Source: Chthoniobacteraceae bacterium | GTDB lineage: Bacteria > Verrucomicrobiota > Verrucomicrobiia > Chthoniobacterales > Chthoniobacteraceae | Direction of reading: 5' to 3' | Length of the DNA stretch: 64,000 nucleotides | Assembly: GCA_947449735.1 (NCBI GenBank) | Contig: CANFTB010000007.1 | Location: forward strand, 54,350 to 118,349 | In this document: positions 24,805 through 34,172 of the stretch, in pieces | Position numbering within the stretch: the stretch's first letter is position 1 | Layout of the letters: each line of letters starts with the position of its first letter | Notes under the pieces: generated by a model | What the model saw: the letters and a program-made list of their open reading frames with translations, nothing else | Told to the model about the DNA's origin: nothing | The model's database searches: none | Translations under genes and position numbers: made by a program

Positions 24805-26040
24805 TCACTTCGAGCGCCCCGTCAGCATCAGGTATTCCTCGCGGCTCAATGGCGCGCTTTCCACCCACTTACGGGCGTCGGCAGGTTTTTGACGAAAATA
24901 CTCGGCCACCGCTTTTTCGAGCGCGGCGCTGCGCTGAGCTCCGGGCTGTGAGATCGTGAGTGCCCACTCAATCGCTGCTGCCGGATCTTTCGCCGCGGTT
25001 GCATCGACAAACCCCCGAACCGCAGCCGGATAATCTGCAGACCCGGACAGCGCCTCAACCCGCTGGGCCGCCTTCTGCGGGTCTTTTCTCGCAGCCGAGG
25101 AAACCTGCGCCGAAAAGGCCGTATCGCGCACGCCTCCGGCCGGAAGCAGCTCGGCGGCACCTGCGGCGTACCCGATGTAGCGTCTGGCGTCGCTCGGGTT
25201 CAACCCACCCAAAGCCGCCGCAATTTCAGGATGCTCTCCAAGCTTCATCCCCGGCCATCGGGCAAGCTCAGCGAGAGCTGCGTCGCGCATCGCCCCTTGA
25301 GGGAGCGACTGGGCAAAAGCGATGGCCTCCGACGGATCGTCGTTTTTTCCGGCCTTCGAAATCAACCCCGAGATGGCCCCCCGGGCACCGGAAGCTCCGG
25401 CGGGACTCTGCGCAAGCTGTGGGGCGAAGATGGCAAACTGACTCGGATTTTCAGCGGAAATCTGGGCCAAGGTTGAGGACACGGCCTTCTGCGCGTCCTG
25501 GGGAAGCCCCAAAGTCCAAGAGGCAAAAGCTTGGGGATTCTTCTTTGCCCAGGGAGCAATCAGCGCATCGACCGCGAAATGTGAAGTCCGGGCATTGAGC
25601 CAGAGCGAGGCCGCTTTTTCAGGCGCAATTTCCGCGAGGCGCCGGGCAGCGAACTGAAAGTCAAACCGCTGCGAGCGGTAAAAGTCGGTGCTGGCAGCCT
25701 CAGCTGCAAGCAGGGCCTCCAACTCATCCGGCTTCAGCCGGTTTACTGCCTCCATCAGCTCCAGCCTAGCCTGAGCTGGAGACCCAGCTTTTTCACAAGC
25801 AGCGGAAAGGGACAACAGCGAATCCACTTTGTACGATGCCATCGCTTCGCCAGAGGCTTTCACCAGTGAGAGGCCCTCGGAGACCGAACCACCGTCACTA
25901 CTTCCCGCGGAAGTAACCGGCGCAATTACATTTGGCGTCTGCTCGGCAGCAGGACGCCTTCCCCGCGCAACCACACCAGCAAGCTGGAAGCCCGCGACGG
26001 CGCAGGCGGCACAAACCAAATAAAGAACCCGTGGCGACAT
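24805..26040 (-). CDS. Helical-repeat secreted or anchored protein, paralog A
   Basis: 411 residues with an N-terminal hydrophobic segment (VLYLVCAACAVAGFQLAGVV) acting as signal or anchor. The rest is Ala-rich and helical, with loosely repeated units of the type DPxAAIEWALxxxxPGxxRxxALxxA. I know this pattern from large paralogous families in Verrucomicrobia with no assigned role. It follows paralog B by 24 bases, so the pair is an operon, and both end with a similar acidic-basic tail (LSREEYLMLTGRSK). Function unknown; a protein-protein scaffold in the periplasm is inference. Confidence 0.8.
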   Translation of the reverse strand: MSPRVLYLVCAACAVAGFQLAGVVARGRRPAAEQTPNVIAPVTSAGSSDGGSVSEGLSLVKASGEAMASYKVDSLLSLSAACEKAGSPAQARLELMEAVNRLKPDELEALLAAEAASTDFYRSQRFDFQFAARRLAEIAPEKAASLWLNARTSHFAVDALIAPWAKKNPQAFASWTLGLPQDAQKAVSSTLAQISAENPSQFAIFAPQLAQSPAGASGARGAISGLISKAGKNDDPSEAIAFAQSLPQGAMRDAALAELARWPGMKLGEHPEIAAALGGLNPSDARRYIGYAAGAAELLPAGGVRDTAFSAQVSSAARKDPQKAAQRVEALSGSADYPAAVRGFVDATAAKDPAAAIEWALTISQPGAQRSAALEKAVAEYFRQKPADARKWVESAPLSREEYLMLTGRSK

Positions 26041-26064
26041 GCTGGAAAATTTTTGGAATGCGAC

Positions 26065-27462
26065 CTACTGATTCTTGATGGGGGCCATCCTGCGACGGAG
26101 CTCCATCTTTTCAGCGTCAGAGATTGGCAGCCCGGAGATAAACTCTCCCTGCCCTCCCCCGCCCTTGCGCCTTTGTTCGGCCAGAATGGCAAAATAATCG
26201 AGCCTCGACCGGGGAGAAACCAACTCAGTTCCCGCTTTCACTGCGTCTTGAACGTCACCCCATGTCCGGTTGCGAAAAGCGGACTCCTGCATCACTGAAT
26301 TCAAAGCACCATCTCGGAATGGACCCGGCGGCAGCGATTCGATCCACTTCAAAGCTGTCCCGCGGTCTTGCTGAGCAAGAGACCACCAAACGCCTCTGGC
26401 AGCGTCCTGTGAAAACTGAGCGCTGGTCTGTTTCTCGGCAAATTGAATCGCGGCCTCCGAACCGCTCTCCCTGAAACGCGCGGCCGCCTCAAGCGCAACC
26501 ATGGTGTTGTTGCGCTCCGAGTCGTTGAGGGAATTGAAAACCACGCGTGCAGCGGCCGGGGCGTCCGCCCTCAGAGCCCGCGTCATCTGCGAAGCAAATC
26601 TAGCAACCAGAGCATTCTCCGCAGCCTTCGAGTCCTCCCCCGGCTTGACCTGAACCAGGCCGGCAGCCATCTGCCTGAGCTGACTCATCGCGGCGGAGGG
26701 ATCAGCCACAGCTGCTTGCGAGGCGACCTGTCCGACAATCCGACGCACAGCGCTATCCATGCTGGATTTTGGATCCAACAACTGCGGATTTTCCTTCAAC
26801 ACGGCGCCCAGATCAGAGAGCGAACCGCCGGCCTTTCCAATCCCCTCCAAAAGTCCATTCCGCATCTCCCCCGCGACTCCATTACGCAACTTTTCGGGCA
26901 ACTGCACCAGCGACCTCAGCGCGTCGGCGCCGTTCTTCTGCGCTAGTGCCAGCAACGCCGACTGAGTGACCTTGGGATCGCCGGCATTTCGTCCAATCTC
27001 AAGAGCCCTTGCGGGATCCAGCGCAGCCAATTTCTCAGCAAGAGCCGCTTTGGCAGCTCGGACAGAATCCTGACTCCCTCCCTGAGCCTGAGACATGCCG
27101 CTCAAAAGCGCGGATACCTCATCGAATTTAAGCCCGTCCACGAGCCGCGCCATCAGCAGTTGGTCGGAACAACTCCCCCCTCTGGCCAACCGGCCACCCA
27201 GCTTTAGGAGCAAATCCCTCTGCTTTTCGGCAGGCTGTTCAGCAAAACCCGCATCTCCAGAAACGCCTAGCAACACAGGTTCCTCTGCGTCGTCAAGGCC
27301 AGCCCCCCCGGCGCCTCCTCCCACCGGGCTGACATCCGACGGTTCAGCGGACGAAGGCCCACCCCGAGGCTGAATCTCGGGCGACTGATCCTCCCGATTC
27401 ATCAGTGCGCCTGCACACAGGCCCGTCAAAAGCGACGCGCTGATTAAAATGAGGGGCTTCAT
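26065..27462 (-). CDS. Helical-repeat secreted protein, paralog B
   Basis: 465 residues; signal peptide MKPLILISASLLTGLCAGAL, then a low-complexity Gly/Pro/Ser/Glu linker (about 25-65), then helical repeats including GTALKWIESLPPGPFRDGALNSV, matching the unit type of the next gene in shorter form. The C-terminus (ISDAEKMELRRRM) resembles that of paralog A. First gene of the pair; a 7-bp inverted repeat lies just before the start. Unknown function. Confidence 0.8.
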   Translation of the reverse strand: MKPLILISASLLTGLCAGALMNREDQSPEIQPRGGPSSAEPSDVSPVGGGAGGAGLDDAEEPVLLGVSGDAGFAEQPAEKQRDLLLKLGGRLARGGSCSDQLLMARLVDGLKFDEVSALLSGMSQAQGGSQDSVRAAKAALAEKLAALDPARALEIGRNAGDPKVTQSALLALAQKNGADALRSLVQLPEKLRNGVAGEMRNGLLEGIGKAGGSLSDLGAVLKENPQLLDPKSSMDSAVRRIVGQVASQAAVADPSAAMSQLRQMAAGLVQVKPGEDSKAAENALVARFASQMTRALRADAPAAARVVFNSLNDSERNNTMVALEAAARFRESGSEAAIQFAEKQTSAQFSQDAARGVWWSLAQQDRGTALKWIESLPPGPFRDGALNSVMQESAFRNRTWGDVQDAVKAGTELVSPRSRLDYFAILAEQRRKGGGGQGEFISGLPISDAEKMELRRRMAPIKNQ

Positions 27463-27782
27463 CAGTTATGATTAACCTACAGATGCAGGTTAAATTGGAA
27501 GGATTTCTGCAATGATAAATGACTCCGTCCTCCAAACCCGGAGGAAAAGCCATCAGGACGGGATAGGCATCTATGGAGCAATTACTTGCCTGCATTGCAC
27601 GCCGGTTCAAATTGCCAGTTTTAAAACAGCCCAAGCATTGCGGCTTCGAGGCCTGCCGATGATCCCCCCGGCCCCCACTCGCCGGCAAATGCAAACCACA
27701 TTGAAGCAGGGCCATTCGACGACGCGCGCCTCGTCCATTTGAAGAACTCGCCTCCCGCCGCAATTCAGTTTAACTTTGTTGA
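27463..27782. other. Divergent intergenic region with inverted repeats
   Basis: About 320 bases between divergent genes (paralog B and pxpBC) expected to carry both promoters. Two small dyads are visible: TTAACCT/AGGTTAA at 27472-27493 and TCCTCC/GGAGGA at 27528-27545. Short open frames here have no recognisable coding signal. Confidence 0.55.
27472..27493. promoter_or_regulatory. Possible operator, 7-bp inverted repeat
   Basis: TTAACCT, 8-base spacer, AGGTTAA. It lies 10 bases upstream of the ATG of paralog B, overlapping where its ribosome binding site would be, so it could act as an operator or translational hairpin. No regulator gene is adjacent. Confidence 0.35.
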
Positions 27783-29465
27783 ATGAACCGCGGGCATGAA
27801 TGCCTGAACCCACAAATCCTTCCGCTTGGCGATTCCGCTTTTGTGATCCGGGTGGGGACCAGCACGGACCGCGGAGAAATCCTGCGCGTCGCCACGGTCG
27901 CCGAGACCATCAAGAACCGGCGTTTGGACGGTGTCGTCGATGTCGTTCCCGCCTTTCAGGACGTGGCCGTTTATCTGGCCCATTCTGCGAAGCCCATCGA
28001 CAGGCTTTTGAGCGAACTCGCAAACATCACGCGGCTTTTCAATGAGGCCCCCGGCGACGCACTGGCACGCAAAGTCGAGATCCCTGTTTTCTACGGCGGG
28101 GAAAGCGGTTGTGATTTGGAGGAGGTCGCACGCTTTGCAGGACTCAGCACTGAGGATGTGATCTCCCTGCACACCGGCGGGGAATATACCGTCCAGGCGA
28201 TCGGCTTCTCGCCGGGCTTTGCGTATTTAAAAGGCCTTCCCACCGCGCTCTGCATGCCGCGTCGCAGTTCGCCCCGGCCTCGCATTGCAACCGGCAGTGT
28301 AGGCATAGGCGGTTCCCAAACAGGCGTCTACACCCTACCCACTCCCGGCGGATGGAACCTCATCGGGCACACACGTACGCAGTTGTTTGACCCCCGGCGT
28401 TCCCCGCCGGCACTGCTCCGTGTTGGCGATCGAGTTCAATTTCGTGATGCCTCCATTTCCGAACGCGATTCTCCCAACCCTCCAGATCACGCTGACTCTC
28501 CGCATCACACCACGGATAAACTCGGTGTGCAGGGCATCAGGGTCCTCCGCCCTGGCATGTGGACCACGGTGCAGGACCTTGGCCGTCCGGGATACCGCGC
28601 TGACGGCATCCCGCTGAGCGGAGCGGCCGACCTGTTTGCGCTCCGGGTGGCGAATCTTCTCGCTGGCAACCCAGAATCCGCTGCTGGAATAGAATTTACG
28701 CTACTGGGACCAGATCTCGAATTTGAGTACGACGCCGTGGTGGTGCTCGCGGGAGCTTCCGTGAAGGGACTGCCCTACATGCAACCCTTCCGGGTGAGAC
28801 GGGGCCAGACACTCCAGTTAAATTCACTCGTATCAGGCTGCCGAGGTTACTTGGCGATTTCAGGGGGTGTTCAAGTTCCGTCTGTGCTGGGGAGCCGCAG
28901 CACGTACGTTGACGCGGGACTGGGAGGCCTCGACGGAAGGCCATTGCGCGCAGGAGACGTAGTGCCGATTCAAACGAGCTCTTCAACCCGGATGGGGAGC
29001 GAGCGGATTTCCCGCAGCATTCTTCCCGCCTATTCCAGTTCGCCGTCAGTCCGCCTGGTAGCCGCGGCACAGCACGACGCCTTCACAAACGAGTGGCTTC
29101 AGAAGTCTTTTGAAGTCAGCGCGCAATCAAACCGGATGGGCGTCCGTCTGAAGGGAGCCATCGAGACGAGGAACGCCGAAAATCTCGGCTCCATTCCGTC
29201 CTCGCCCGTGGTCCCCGGCACCGTCCAAGTCCCCCCGGACGGCAATCCCATCATTCTCCTCGCGGACGCACAGACGATTGGCGGCTACCCGCAGATTGGC
29301 ACAGTCATCACCGTGGACATTCCATTGGTCGCACAGCTCAAGCCCGGAGATTGCATTAGGTTCGAACTGGTTACCGTTGAAAAGGCCCGTCAGCTGTTGC
29401 ACGAAAGAGAACGCGAGCTTGGCCTATTGCGCTTCGGACTGGAGGAGAAGCGGCATGCACATTGA
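27783..29465 (+). CDS. pxpBC: 5-oxoprolinase subunits PxpB and PxpC, fused
   Basis: ATP-dependent cleavage of 5-oxoproline (pyroglutamate) to glutamate needs PxpA, PxpB and PxpC. Here B and C are one 560-residue chain. Residues about 10-225 are the KipI/PxpB domain (LPLGDSAFVIRVG, YTVQAIGFSPGFAYLKGLP, GSVGIGGSQTGVYTLPTPGGW); residues about 247-545 are the KipA/PxpC domain (RPGMWTTVQDLGRPGYR, GIPLSGAADLFALRVAN, YLAISGGV, GGYPQIGTV). The last 11 bases overlap pxpA. The first ATG gives MNRGHECLNPQILPLGDS, fitting the family. Cytoplasmic; salvages 5-oxoproline as glutamate. Confidence 0.92.
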   Translation: MNRGHECLNPQILPLGDSAFVIRVGTSTDRGEILRVATVAETIKNRRLDGVVDVVPAFQDVAVYLAHSAKPIDRLLSELANITRLFNEAPGDALARKVEIPVFYGGESGCDLEEVARFAGLSTEDVISLHTGGEYTVQAIGFSPGFAYLKGLPTALCMPRRSSPRPRIATGSVGIGGSQTGVYTLPTPGGWNLIGHTRTQLFDPRRSPPALLRVGDRVQFRDASISERDSPNPPDHADSPHHTTDKLGVQGIRVLRPGMWTTVQDLGRPGYRADGIPLSGAADLFALRVANLLAGNPESAAGIEFTLLGPDLEFEYDAVVVLAGASVKGLPYMQPFRVRRGQTLQLNSLVSGCRGYLAISGGVQVPSVLGSRSTYVDAGLGGLDGRPLRAGDVVPIQTSSSTRMGSERISRSILPAYSSSPSVRLVAAAQHDAFTNEWLQKSFEVSAQSNRMGVRLKGAIETRNAENLGSIPSSPVVPGTVQVPPDGNPIILLADAQTIGGYPQIGTVITVDIPLVAQLKPGDCIRFELVTVEKARQLLHERERELGLLRFGLEEKRHAH

Positions 29466-30240
29466 CCTCAACTGTGACCTGGGAGAGGGCTGCGCAAACG
29501 ATGCAGAACTTCTAAAGCATGTGAGCTCCGCAAACATCGCCTGCGGCGGGCACGCCGGCGATGAAACCACAATGAGGGACACAGTGCGTATGGCTCTGTC
29601 ATGCGGTGTGGCGATCGGAGCGCATCCGGGGTTTTGCGACCGCGAAGGATTTGGAAGACGGGAGATAAGCATGAGTCCTCTCGAAGCGGGAAAACTGGTT
29701 GAAGAACAGTTCTACAATCTGCAGAGGATCACCCGTGAGGAAGGCGGAGAAGTCCGCCACATCAAGCTGCACGGAGCGCTTTACAACATGGCGGCCCGCG
29801 ACACCCGTCTGGCGAGGGGCATTGTCAGAGTGCTGCGGCACATGACCCCCGTTCCGTTGCTCGTTTGCCCCCCTAAAAGCGCCTTGGAATCGACTGCTCG
29901 CAGTGAGTTTCAAATTGCAACGGCAGCGGAGGTCTTTGCCGACCGGGGATACAAACAGGACGGTTCACTGATTCCAAGAAGCTCCCCGGGAGCAGTGATC
30001 GATGACCCGCAAATTGCGGCGGACAGGATTCTTCACCTCATGAAGACTGGTTGTCTTAAGACCAATGACGGCAATGAATTAAAGCTTCGCGCAGAGACGG
30101 TTTGCATACACGGTGACTCTCCGGGAGCTCTTGAGTTCACGCTGCACTTCAGACAGGTCCTTGCCGGAAATGGTGTGACGGTGAAGCCGTTCGCAAGAGA
30201 TGCCAATCGGAACCCCACGGGACGTCCGATCCCGGGCTGA
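29455..30240 (+). CDS. pxpA: 5-oxoprolinase subunit A (LamB/YcsF family)
   Basis: 261 residues from ATG 29455, which overlaps the end of pxpBC by 11 bases in another frame. The family N-terminus is clear: DLNCDLGEGCANDAELL, then ANIACGGHAGDE, GAHPGFCDREGFGRR, VRHIKLHGALYN and the C-terminal CIHGDSPGALEF. A longer open reading upstream to 29278 lies inside pxpBC and is not used. Complete 5-oxoprolinase is therefore encoded by two genes. Confidence 0.93.
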   Translation: MHIDLNCDLGEGCANDAELLKHVSSANIACGGHAGDETTMRDTVRMALSCGVAIGAHPGFCDREGFGRREISMSPLEAGKLVEEQFYNLQRITREEGGEVRHIKLHGALYNMAARDTRLARGIVRVLRHMTPVPLLVCPPKSALESTARSEFQIATAAEVFADRGYKQDGSLIPRSSPGAVIDDPQIAADRILHLMKTGCLKTNDGNELKLRAETVCIHGDSPGALEFTLHFRQVLAGNGVTVKPFARDANRNPTGRPIPG

Positions 30241-30312
30241 GGAAAGCTCGTTGCGGTTTCGCCGGCTTACGTCCCAAAAGGCACGCTTCCGTCCATCCAC
30301 AGGGCGTTCCCC

Positions 30313-31935
30313 TCACAGAGCATCCTTTTCAATCATCCCCGCAGATTCGAGAAAACGCCTCAATTCGGGAGTATAGAGGGACATTGGCGGCATCCAGCTG
30401 CCAACGCGTTCACGAGTCCACCAGCGGCCATCTTCGCTCGCCAGAGGGGCATATTTGTATCTGTAGACTAAGGCACGCACGTAACGAGGCGGCGCAGAGG
30501 GAAACGGATTGCCGGCAAGCAAACTCAGCGTACCCGCATCGTTGTGAAGCAGCTTCCAAACAAAGTGCACCGTCCAAGGATAATGCTGGGGAGTGGGCAG
30601 CGTGCGGAGGTCGTAGTGCACACCCGGAATCGCAGCGAACCAGATCTGCCAGTCGAGTCTGTAATGGTAGGGGGTGATCAAGGGAGGCCTTCGCATTGGA
30701 TCTCCCGGCTTCGCCTTAAATTCGTATTCCCTCCAGCTTGCTGACTCGACGGCCATCGGGGCATCAGTCCCCTCGAAGACAATCTCGTAGCGTTCCCTGC
30801 CCACCGTGCCAAACGCCCCATAGGTGTTCACCAAGTGCAGCCTGTCAAAAGAGGCGTTCATCGCCTGTCTTGGAGACACAAGATTTTTCACCGGCTCGAC
30901 ACTGAGCCAGGCAACCACCACAGCAAACACTCCGCCAGCAATCCACGGGGCGCGGGAAGGTGTTTGTTCCGCCCCGGCGCGATCCGCCCAGTCCGAAAAA
31001 CAGCCCGGCAGTAGGCGCCGCCACACAGAATCATCAATGCACGCCAGGCAGGGGATGATCGTTAACCAGTTTAAAAAAGACAGGTTACCGCTGATGATGA
31101 GACCCCCCATAAAGCCGGCCATCAACACCCCGGAAACATTGCGGAACACGCCCGGCAGAAACACAAACCATGGCACGACAAGCTCCACTAGATGATTCAC
31201 AACCACACCTGACTTGTGAAACCAGGCCGGAGCAAAATGGAGGTACCGGCTGAAAGGGTTGGGCACCGGCTGAGTTTCGTAGTGGTAAAACAAGGCACTC
31301 AAATCACGCCAGCACTCATCTCCTCGAATTTTAATCAATCCCGCTCCCAGCATGATTCTGAAAATCAACCAACGGTAGAGCCAGAGCGCCACCCCCGTCG
31401 GTGGGGTGCGGGCAAACGGGCGGGGATCCCACAACGGGCACAGAAACACCGCTATAAAACCGGTCTCCAGCAACTGGGTCTCCCAGCCGTAGGAATACCA
31501 CAACTGGCCGACGTGCACGAAAGACATGTAAAGAGCCCAGAGCAGCAGCATGATCACGGAGTTGGCAAACCCGCACATCACGAATGCGGAAAGTCCAACA
31601 CCGACCCACGCAGCCCCCAACAGCCAAGCGTCAGACACATTCCACCAGAACAGGCTTGGCAAATTACTGAACCCCGCAGCCTTGGAACCAAAATGCTGCC
31701 CCACCCGCTGCAAAAAACGGTCCGCCGGAAGCAAACCCTCATGGCCTATGAGGGGCACAATCTGGTGTGCCGCAACAAGAAAGGCCACCAGGTAGACAAA
31801 TCCGGTAAGTCTCAGAAGAACAAACCGGGTGATCCAATAAGTCGGAGCCGATTTGCGTTTAAGAGTCGTGACACCATCCGTATCGGGGTTGAAAGGAGTG
31901 CTGACGAGAGACATGGGACGAGGGAGCCAAATCAT
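30313..31935 (-). CDS. Lipase maturation factor (LMF1)-like membrane protein
   Basis: 540 residues with several hydrophobic segments (about 35-55, 105-150, 185-200, 250-300, 330-350). Diagnostic stretches: WETQLLETGFIAVFL, FRIMLGAGLIKIRGDECWRDL, HYETQPVPNPFSRYLHF, NLSFLNWLTIIPCLACID and, near the C-terminus, YHYRLDWQIWFAA. These match the LMF1/LMF2 family, in animals an ER membrane protein needed to fold lipases. The bacterial role is unknown; assisting secreted enzyme folding is inference. An in-frame ATG at 31914 is an alternative start. The upstream neighbour is a small membrane protein. Confidence 0.85.
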   Translation of the reverse strand: MIWLPRPMSLVSTPFNPDTDGVTTLKRKSAPTYWITRFVLLRLTGFVYLVAFLVAAHQIVPLIGHEGLLPADRFLQRVGQHFGSKAAGFSNLPSLFWWNVSDAWLLGAAWVGVGLSAFVMCGFANSVIMLLLWALYMSFVHVGQLWYSYGWETQLLETGFIAVFLCPLWDPRPFARTPPTGVALWLYRWLIFRIMLGAGLIKIRGDECWRDLSALFYHYETQPVPNPFSRYLHFAPAWFHKSGVVVNHLVELVVPWFVFLPGVFRNVSGVLMAGFMGGLIISGNLSFLNWLTIIPCLACIDDSVWRRLLPGCFSDWADRAGAEQTPSRAPWIAGGVFAVVVAWLSVEPVKNLVSPRQAMNASFDRLHLVNTYGAFGTVGRERYEIVFEGTDAPMAVESASWREYEFKAKPGDPMRRPPLITPYHYRLDWQIWFAAIPGVHYDLRTLPTPQHYPWTVHFVWKLLHNDAGTLSLLAGNPFPSAPPRYVRALVYRYKYAPLASEDGRWWTRERVGSWMPPMSLYTPELRRFLESAGMIEKDAL

Positions 31936-32063
31936 TCATAGAACGGCACCAAGAGGAAATCCAGACCGCGAAACTCACCGCCGGCTCAGCCAAGCGCTCT
32001 CACCGTTGCTCCGACAAAAACCAAAGCCTAAAGCGCCTGACAAAGCCCACGCACCGCACCCGA

Positions 32064-32462
32064 TTACTGCCTCGGCCCGTCCTGAGTGCCTCGATTTTTT
32101 TGGCCAAGGTAAAAGGCCAAAAGCACCCAGCTTGGAAACATGTTCAGGCCTGGAATCAACTCCGGCACGAGGACCAATGCGGTTTCCCAGCGCAAGCCCC
32201 AGAGCATGAAAAACACAGCCGCAGTCACACAATCAATCGGCAGCCAGGCGAACGGGAACATGACCTCCAGCCAGTCCGCCAACGCCCCGACCAAAAGAGA
32301 CACCACGAACCGAAATGGAGACGAAGAGCCTTGGCGGGATTCTGTGGAACTGCCGGCGGACGCCCTCCCTGCCCGTTCACTCTTGGGCAGGTCATTAACC
32401 ACCTCGAGAGGCACCTCTCTCGGCGTGGGCTTCTTTTCCTCTCCGTCAGACGATGGATTCAT
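32064..32462 (-). CDS. Small membrane protein of unknown function
   Basis: 132 residues from ATG 32462 (an in-frame extension to 32510 is possible). A charged N-terminal 55 residues, rich in Lys/Glu/Ser, is followed by hydrophobic segments around VVSLLVGALADWLEV and CVTAAVFFMLWGL, then LIPGLNMFPSWVLLAFYLG. I recognise no named family. The weak 128-base gap to the LMF-like gene allows co-transcription. Confidence 0.65.
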   Translation of the reverse strand: MNPSSDGEEKKPTPREVPLEVVNDLPKSERAGRASAGSSTESRQGSSSPFRFVVSLLVGALADWLEVMFPFAWLPIDCVTAAVFFMLWGLRWETALVLVPELIPGLNMFPSWVLLAFYLGQKNRGTQDGPRQ

Positions 32463-32647
32463 AACACGTTTTTTGGAAGGGTCCCCCCCAACACGTTTAC
32501 AATACACCATCCTTCACCGCAACGAATCACGCCCTCCACCGAGCCAAGCAGGCGAGGGACAAACGCGACCGGCCAGCCAGACGGCTTCAAGGATGGGCGC
32601 CTGTAAAAGCACGCGCCGCTCCAGAAGCCGAGGCTATCCCAAACGGC

Positions 32648-34132
32648 TCACGGCAATTCAGTCTTACCCATCAGAAACCTGTCGCATTCTCTCGCGACGC
32701 CACGACCTTCGTTGAAGGCCCACACCACAAGGCTCTGACCGCGACGGCAGTCGCCGGCGGCGAAAACACCGGGCAAGCTGGTCGTGTACTTTTCGTGATC
32801 GGCTTTCACGTTGGTGCGAGCGTCCCGTTCAACCCCCAGCGCATCAAGCAACGGCTGTTCTGGACCGACGAAGCCCATCGCCAGAAGCACAAGCTGCGCA
32901 GGCAGCGTCTTCTCAGAGCCCGGCACGTTCTCGGGGATGAACTGGCCCCTGTCGTTCCGCTTCCATTCCACCTCGACGGTGTGCACAGCTTTCACGTGCC
33001 CTTGGGAATCCGCCTCGATTTTCGTGGCTGTTGTCAAATAAACCCGAGGATCGTGGCCGAACTTGGCCGCCGCCTCCTCCTGACCGTAGTCCACCTTGTA
33101 GGTCTTCGGCCATTCGGGCCAAGGATTGTCCTTAGCGCGTTCAAGCGGGGCCTTCGGCATGATCTCCACCTGCGTGACCGTACTGCACCCGTGCCGCAGC
33201 GACGTTCCAACGCAGTCGGTGCCGGTGTCGCCACCGCCGATGATCACCACATCCTTACCCTTGGCATCGATAAAGTCCGAAGTCGCCGATCCGTCGAGCA
33301 GCGACTTGGTGTTAGCAGTCAAGAATTCCATCGCAAAGTGCACGCCCTTGGCATCGCGGCCTGCCACCCCCAAATCCCTCGGCTTGGTTGCGCCAGTGCA
33401 GAGAACGATTGCATCAAAATCCTTTCGCAACCCCTCCACTGTCACATCAACCCCTACACTCACCCCGCAGCGGAAAGTGACACCCTCGTCCTCGAGCAAC
33501 TTGATGCGGCGAAGCACCACCTCTTCCTTGTCGAGTTTCATGTTCGGAATCCCGTACATGAGCAACCCACCGGGACGATCAGCCCGCTCAAAGACGGTCA
33601 CGTTGTGCCCGGCATAATTGAGCTGTGCTGCGGCGCTCATTCCGGCCGGACCGGAGCCGATCACGGCGACCTTTTTGCCGGTGCGCTTGGAGGGCGGACG
33701 CGGCACAACCCACCCGTTCTCCCAACCCTTGTCGATGATCGAGACCTCTATGTTCTTGATCGTGACGGGCGGCTTGTTGATGCCAAGAACACAGGATCCT
33801 TCGCAAGGGGCGGGGCATACTCTTCCAGTGAACTCCGGGAAGTTGTTGGTCTTGTGGAGGCGCTCCAAGGCCTCGCGCCACAAGCCTCTGTAAACGAGGT
33901 CATTCCATTCAGGAACGAGATTATTGACAGGGCAACCGCTGGCCATCCCGCCGATGAGTTTGCCGGTATGGCAAAAGGGCACGCCACAGTCCATGCAGCG
34001 AGCGCCCTGAGTCCTCAACTTTTCATCGGAGTGATGGTGATGGATCTCCTTCCAGTCACCAATACGAGACAGCGGATCGCGATCTGCGGGCAGTTCGCGC
34101 TCAAATTCAAAGAATCCAGTAGGTTTTCCCAT
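32648..34132 (-). CDS. gltD: Glutamate synthase small subunit
   Basis: NAD(P)H-oxidising FAD subunit that feeds electrons to GltB. 494 residues. The N-terminal cluster cysteines are in [18 protein letters not shown] and CPAPCEGSC; the FAD site is [15 protein letters not shown]; the NAD(P)H site is [12 protein letters not shown]; the C-terminal FAD motif is [15 protein letters not shown]. It follows gltB by 40 bases, so gltBD is an operon. Confidence 0.96.
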   Translation of the reverse strand: MGKPTGFFEFERELPADRDPLSRIGDWKEIHHHHSDEKLRTQGARCMDCGVPFCHTGKLIGGMASGCPVNNLVPEWNDLVYRGLWREALERLHKTNNFPEFTGRVCPAPCEGSCVLGINKPPVTIKNIEVSIIDKGWENGWVVPRPPSKRTGKKVAVIGSGPAGMSAAAQLNYAGHNVTVFERADRPGGLLMYGIPNMKLDKEEVVLRRIKLLEDEGVTFRCGVSVGVDVTVEGLRKDFDAIVLCTGATKPRDLGVAGRDAKGVHFAMEFLTANTKSLLDGSATSDFIDAKGKDVVIIGGGDTGTDCVGTSLRHGCSTVTQVEIMPKAPLERAKDNPWPEWPKTYKVDYGQEEAAAKFGHDPRVYLTTATKIEADSQGHVKAVHTVEVEWKRNDRGQFIPENVPGSEKTLPAQLVLLAMGFVGPEQPLLDALGVERDARTNVKADHEKYTTSLPGVFAAGDCRRGQSLVVWAFNEGRGVARECDRFLMGKTELP

Positions 34133-34172
34133 TGTTCTGCAGAAGTAGTCGTTTCAGAAAGGCGTCCGCCGA

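Noticed and set aside
27600..27625. T-arm-like GGTTCAAAT in the pxpBC upstream region
   Set aside because: Flanking bases do not pair as a T stem and no anticodon or acceptor stem fits; not a tRNA.
27512..27742. 76-codon plus-strand frame between paralog B and pxpBC
   Set aside because: No recognisable family, no ribosome binding site, lies in the expected promoter region and over two dyads.
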